Shown: piece after piece, positions 60,101-64,000 of the stretch
How positions within the stretch are numbered: position 1 is the stretch's first letter
How the letters are laid out: every line of letters starts with the position of its first letter
Source of the DNA: Gymnogyps californianus
Lineage: Eukaryota > Chordata > Aves > Accipitriformes > Cathartidae
NCBI RefSeq assembly: GCF_018139145.2
Contig: NC_059481.1
Location: 2,158,368-2,222,367 of the forward strand
Direction: 5' to 3'
DNA length: 64,000 bases
Position numbers and translations under genes: made by a program
Notes under the pieces: generated by a model
The model's database searches: none
What the model was told of the DNA's origin: nothing
The model's input: only the letters and a program-made list of their open reading frames with translations

Positions 60101-61361
60101 GATCAGCAAAGCTGAACGTTATTCTAAGCCTTGGGATGCTGCTGGTGGAGCTTTTACAGGCACTGACCTTTGCAACAGTGTTTCCTGAGCACTTAAGTTG
60201 TTTATTGTAAATAATATCCACTTTCCCCGTGCAGACCTGGAGAAGAAGCCAAAAAGGAAAATTTCTGGTATCTCTTATGGGTATTTATTCCCATCAGAGA
60301 CAAAAGCATTTCCCCAAGGAACTGGAGTTAATTCACTTCTCGTGTTTTTGCTGCCAGAAAAAACATGCCACGGTATAAATGGAGACAAAGGAGAAAAAGC
60401 CATTCGAAAACACTGCCGGTAAATTAAAGTTTTGCTGTATTTGCTGAGATAATTTAGCGTAATTCCCTGCTAATGAATTAATGCACCACTTCTTGTTCAT
60501 TATAGCTTTCCTAATTTGATTGGAGCTCTAAGTGCTAGCTAGCTTCATTACTGGCAAATATTCAGGTAAGAAAGTGGATTTTGGTGGAGTCCTTTGTTCC
60601 CAGAGAGCTTTGTACCCAGGTGATGTGCTGGGGGAGGGCTGGGGGGAGGAGGAGGAGGAAGGTCAGGGATGCTGCCCACCAGTGAGGCTTTACGGGTCCC
60701 CATCAGCTTTGGGGTGAGCAGCATCATCTCTCGGTGGCCACATCCAAGGGCCATGGGGTTGCCCAGTCCTTGGCAGAAAACACCCCGTTTCCCTGCAGCA
60801 TCGCAGCCTTACAGGGAGGAAAACTGGAAGCTAAAAATATGGTCGTTGCATTAAATCTGTCATTAACTGTTGGCTCGTTGGCAGGGTGAGGGGAGCAGCT
60901 CCATCCCACCACAGCCCTGGCTTTGCTTTTTAATAAATATAGCTTGCTCTTTAATTAAATACATTGTAGGAAAGGTAAAGAAGAAGAAAGTGTAGTGCAG
61001 GTGACATTTGTTTCTGAAGACTGGTACCCAAGTGGCTTCGATGGCCACACAGGGGAAAACATCACTCTGCAGCCCCTCATACTTCTTTTTTCATCTTCTT
61101 CCCCCCCATAAACTCACACCAGAGGCTTTGGCCAAGGCTGATGCCGGAATGGGGGGATGTGCAATCCCAAGGAGCCTTCCCACCATCCTGCCTGCGTGGC
61201 CGGGAGCCGGGAGGGACAGGACCGGCTCTGCCTCACTCGTGTTCTTTGATGCAAATGGCTCCATGCATAATTTAAGCTCCATGTCGCTTACACTGAATAA
61301 TCATCTCTGCTCCGGCTAAGAGGGGATGGGGAGGGAGAGCTTTCTTTTTTCAAGTCTTTTT

Positions 61362-61384
61362 TTGTTGTTGTTGTTGTTGTTGTT
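61362..61384. repeat. (GTT)n microsatellite
   Basis: About seven perfect GTT copies after a T run. Simple sequence only. Confidence 0.85.
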
Positions 61385-62694
61385 TTCTCCCAAAAGTGTT
61401 TCCTAAGTGCTGGGTGAACAGATTTTCCTGTGCTGCATCAGGCAGCTGCCGAGATCTGGGCATCGTCCAGCATCCCAAAGGTGACTGTGGATGATGTCCC
61501 AGGGCACTGCATGAGCCAACCAGTGGGGAAATAATTTTTTTTAATCCATCGTTTGAGTCCATAGGTGCTAGTTGTGAAAAGACACATTTTAACGTAAAGC
61601 TGAGATGGAGATGTAATATCACGACTCTGGGTATGAGGTTACGAGGTCCCAAACCTCATCCTGATGCCTCTTGGGACTTTGGGCACAGATTTTGATGAAC
61701 TTGTTGGGTCCTACCTGGCTCAGGTGGCCTTGGGGACACAGCTCTACTCTCCCCCGAGACCAGGGCATCATTGGACCCAGCGACAGTGCTCCTTACTATG
61801 GGCTGGCGCCGATGCCTTTGATTTTTCCTGGTTTTTTTTTTTCCCTTCTAAGAGGCCCAACGTTTTAATTATTTATTTGGAGCGTGATTAATGGTTTGTC
61901 TGACGTTGTTCCGCCAGGGGAGCCCCGGTACATTTTGGTTTAGCGAGATCTAATTAAGAAGTCCCATCAAGCATGTCATCCCTTGTCTTACAAGTACCTC
62001 CAGGGCTCCCCCGGCGCTGCTGCGTTTCGGCAGGCTCAGCTGGACCCGATGGCTCTGGGGGGCCTGGGGCTCTTCTGGGGGGGTGCTGCCCTACAAATGG
62101 GGGGTGCTCCAGCCAAGCACCTCTTGTCCCAGGGTCAAGGCAAGACCCAGATTGCTGCTGCCTCCAGAGTATGGAGGTAAGAAGCACTTTTGGTCTCAAA
62201 TTTGCCCTTTCTGGCTGAATTTTGGGGGGGGGATGCTCTCCTCCTGAGAGCAGGAGGCGGCCAGACTGAAGCTGCCAAGTGCCCATGTCCCCACCGGGGA
62301 CGAAGCATGGGGTGATGACAACATTCACCCACGGAGGTGACGTGACACGGGGCCACCACGGCATCGGCGCCCGGCACAGGTCTCCAAAAGGGCGGCGAGG
62401 ATGGAGGCAGCCTCTGCGTGGGGCACACGTGGACGTGTGTGTGCCCACTGCCACCCAGTGGTGGGAGAGCACCCAGCCATCGCGCAGCAAAATGCATTTT
62501 ATTAGGTAAGATAATGTAATAAATAAATATACGTTTCCTATTGGCGTAGCACGGGCCGTATCCAGGTACCAGAGGGTCGAGCTCCAGGAGCGGTGGCCAC
62601 TGGAGAAGGGGGTTTTGCTGGGCTGGAGGTGATGGTGGAGCTGCTGGCTCAGCTCAGCATGTCAGGCAGAGGCCCTCGCCTCAAGCCTGGCCTC

Positions 62695-62850
62695 CCACTG
62701 CCCTGGGGGCATTAAATGGCCTGGGCAGCCTCACCTGGGACCCCCACCAGCACCCTGCCCGTCGCCCCAGGACCCCATTTAAGCTCAGCCTGGGGTTATC
62801 AGTCCCTGCTTGAGCTGTGCTGCGGGGATGCTGCTCTCCAGCCGTGCCCA
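62695..62850 (+). repeat. Dispersed repeat family, copy C
   Basis: It contains 'taaatggcctgggcagcctc', 'cctgggacccccacc', 'ccccatttaagctcagcc' and 'tgcttgagctgtgctg', in the same order as copy B and as the complement of copy A. It lies 8.6 kb downstream of ZP3. Confidence 0.6.
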
Positions 62851-64000
62851 TTGACCACAAACTTATTCCCACCTTGCCTCGGACTTGCCTCATCCTCACT
62901 ACCTTGCCTGATGCTCTGAGCTCCCTGTTGACACCAGCGGCCCCCTCATCCCCCCCTTGCTCCCTTGCTGGGGTGGGATGACAGCTCCTGCCCCACCGCC
63001 AGGTATCCATCCCAGCTCCCCGTCCCTCTCTTTCCCTCTCCTGGCAGAGCAGGAGGTTTTCTTCAGGTGTCTAGCCGACACCGCTCCATCCTTGGGTTAT
63101 CAGCTCTGGAGAAGCTTGGAGCCCACCGCTCCATCTGTGAGCACAGGGAAGCTGCCCCGGCCACGGAGCGACTGGCAGCCGTCCCGTGGTGTGGAGGCCT
63201 CCAGCAAGCTGTGAAATTACAGGCTGGCAAGTGCCAGGCACAAATGAGGATTAATTAGCATGCCATGGCCATGAGCACCCATTTCAGGCCCATGTCTGGC
63301 TGAGCTTGGCTTATACATCTCCATCCCATGGCAGCCGGGAGGGCTCGGCTGGCAGAGCCCGGAGAGGAGCGTGAGCAGGGGAGCTGCTCTGGTTGGGGTT
63401 TTAGTGCCAAATTGCATCGGGGTGAATTTGTAACCCAGCGTTGAGTCACTGAGTGCCCCGATTCATGGCTTGGGGGTGCCCCTGAACCTGTCTTTCTCCT
63501 CTGACGGGGCTGCCCTGGGCTGGAGGTGAGAAGGCGAAGGGATGCAGGGTGCTGCAGGATGCTGCGATAACGCCCCGGGGAGAGAGGGCTGGGTTTGTGC
63601 TCGGAATGGGCCCAGTTTTGAGATGCTGTGAGCAGCGTGGGTACGCTCTGCTTGGTGCAGGGCTCCTTGCCTCCTCCCCATGCAGCCTTTTCTTGTGAGA
63701 AGATAACCGCCGCCAGCGAGTTATCTGGCACTGAGGCTGGAGATAAGCAGAGGCGGGGAGGATGCGACCCTCGGCTCGCTGCACTGTGGAACAAAATCAA
63801 GCCAGGAAGATGCAGCCGAGCTGCACCGGCCCATGGGGACGGTAGCTTTTGGGAGAATGCTCCTTTTCTCCCCGTGGAGCAGAGCACCCTGGCCAGAGGG
63901 GTGAAGATGAGGAGGGAAGAGCCTTCACGGTTCCCTCACAGGGCACAAGATGGCTTTAACTCCCGAAACCTGGAAAGCGAGGATGAAGGAGTGCTCCTCT

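Larger units (their letters stand above)
54160..64000. other. Region downstream of ZP3 without a recognised gene
   Basis: No exon with a recognisable domain, and no chain of splice-compatible frames, is visible on either strand. AT-rich blocks at about 57580-57640, 58100-58440, 59930-60110 and 60420-60560 stand out and carry AATTAA/TAATTA motifs. A (GTT)n tract lies near 61362-61384, dispersed-repeat copy C at 62695-62850, and a leftward AATAAA at 62503-62498. Confidence 0.5.

Noticed and set aside
43900..64000. Search for INSYN1, TBC1D21 or LOXL1, which follow CD276 in mammals
   Set aside because: None of their recalled conserved sequences was visible on either strand.
1..64000. CRISPR arrays, operons, riboswitches, rRNA or tRNA genes, and active full-length transposons
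   Set aside because: None seen. The regular arrays present are vertebrate minisatellites and microsatellites without spacer structure.

Overview
The window is nuclear DNA from a bird, probably a neoavian. Evidence: spliced vertebrate genes with GT-AG introns, CpG-island promoters, a decayed CR1-type LINE, and a solo LTR of a family I recall as abundant in neoavian genomes. The species cannot be determined from the sequence. There are no operons, CRISPR arrays or other prokaryotic features.

Layout. (1) 1-15359 is first-intron sequence of NPTN (neuroplastin), transcribed leftwards. Its first coding exon (15360-15447) encodes the signal peptide, and its GC-rich promoter lies at about 15450-15900. 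(2) About 15900-31900 is intergenic. I see no confident gene here, only a MIR-like SINE remnant, dispersed-repeat copies, an AT-rich orphan ORF and short tandem repeats. (3) 31980-33415 is a minisatellite that runs directly into the CpG-rich promoter of CD276. (4) 33500-45000 holds CD276 (B7-H3), rightwards: a non-coding first exon, seven coding exons and a roughly 1.1-kb 3' UTR. It has one IgV-IgC pair (the 2Ig form). The transmembrane exon is one base short of the expected length and is frameshifted as written. (5) 45000-50770 is intergenic. (6) 50779-54160 holds ZP3, rightwards: a TATA box, nine coding exons giving 472 residues, and a very short 3' UTR. (7) 54160-64000 shows no convincing exon. 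It has AT-rich islands that could be regulatory, a third dispersed-repeat copy and a possible leftward poly(A) signal.

The three genes are neighbours rather than a pathway. NPTN is a neural Ig adhesion protein, CD276 an Ig-family immune co-regulator, and ZP3 an egg-coat glycoprotein. NPTN beside CD276 matches human chromosome 15q24 as I recall it, while human ZP3 is on chromosome 7. I found no undescribed system. The points most worth checking are the CD276 frameshift, the minisatellite at its promoter, the promoter motif pair at NPTN, the orphan ORF at 23692, and the three-copy repeat family.
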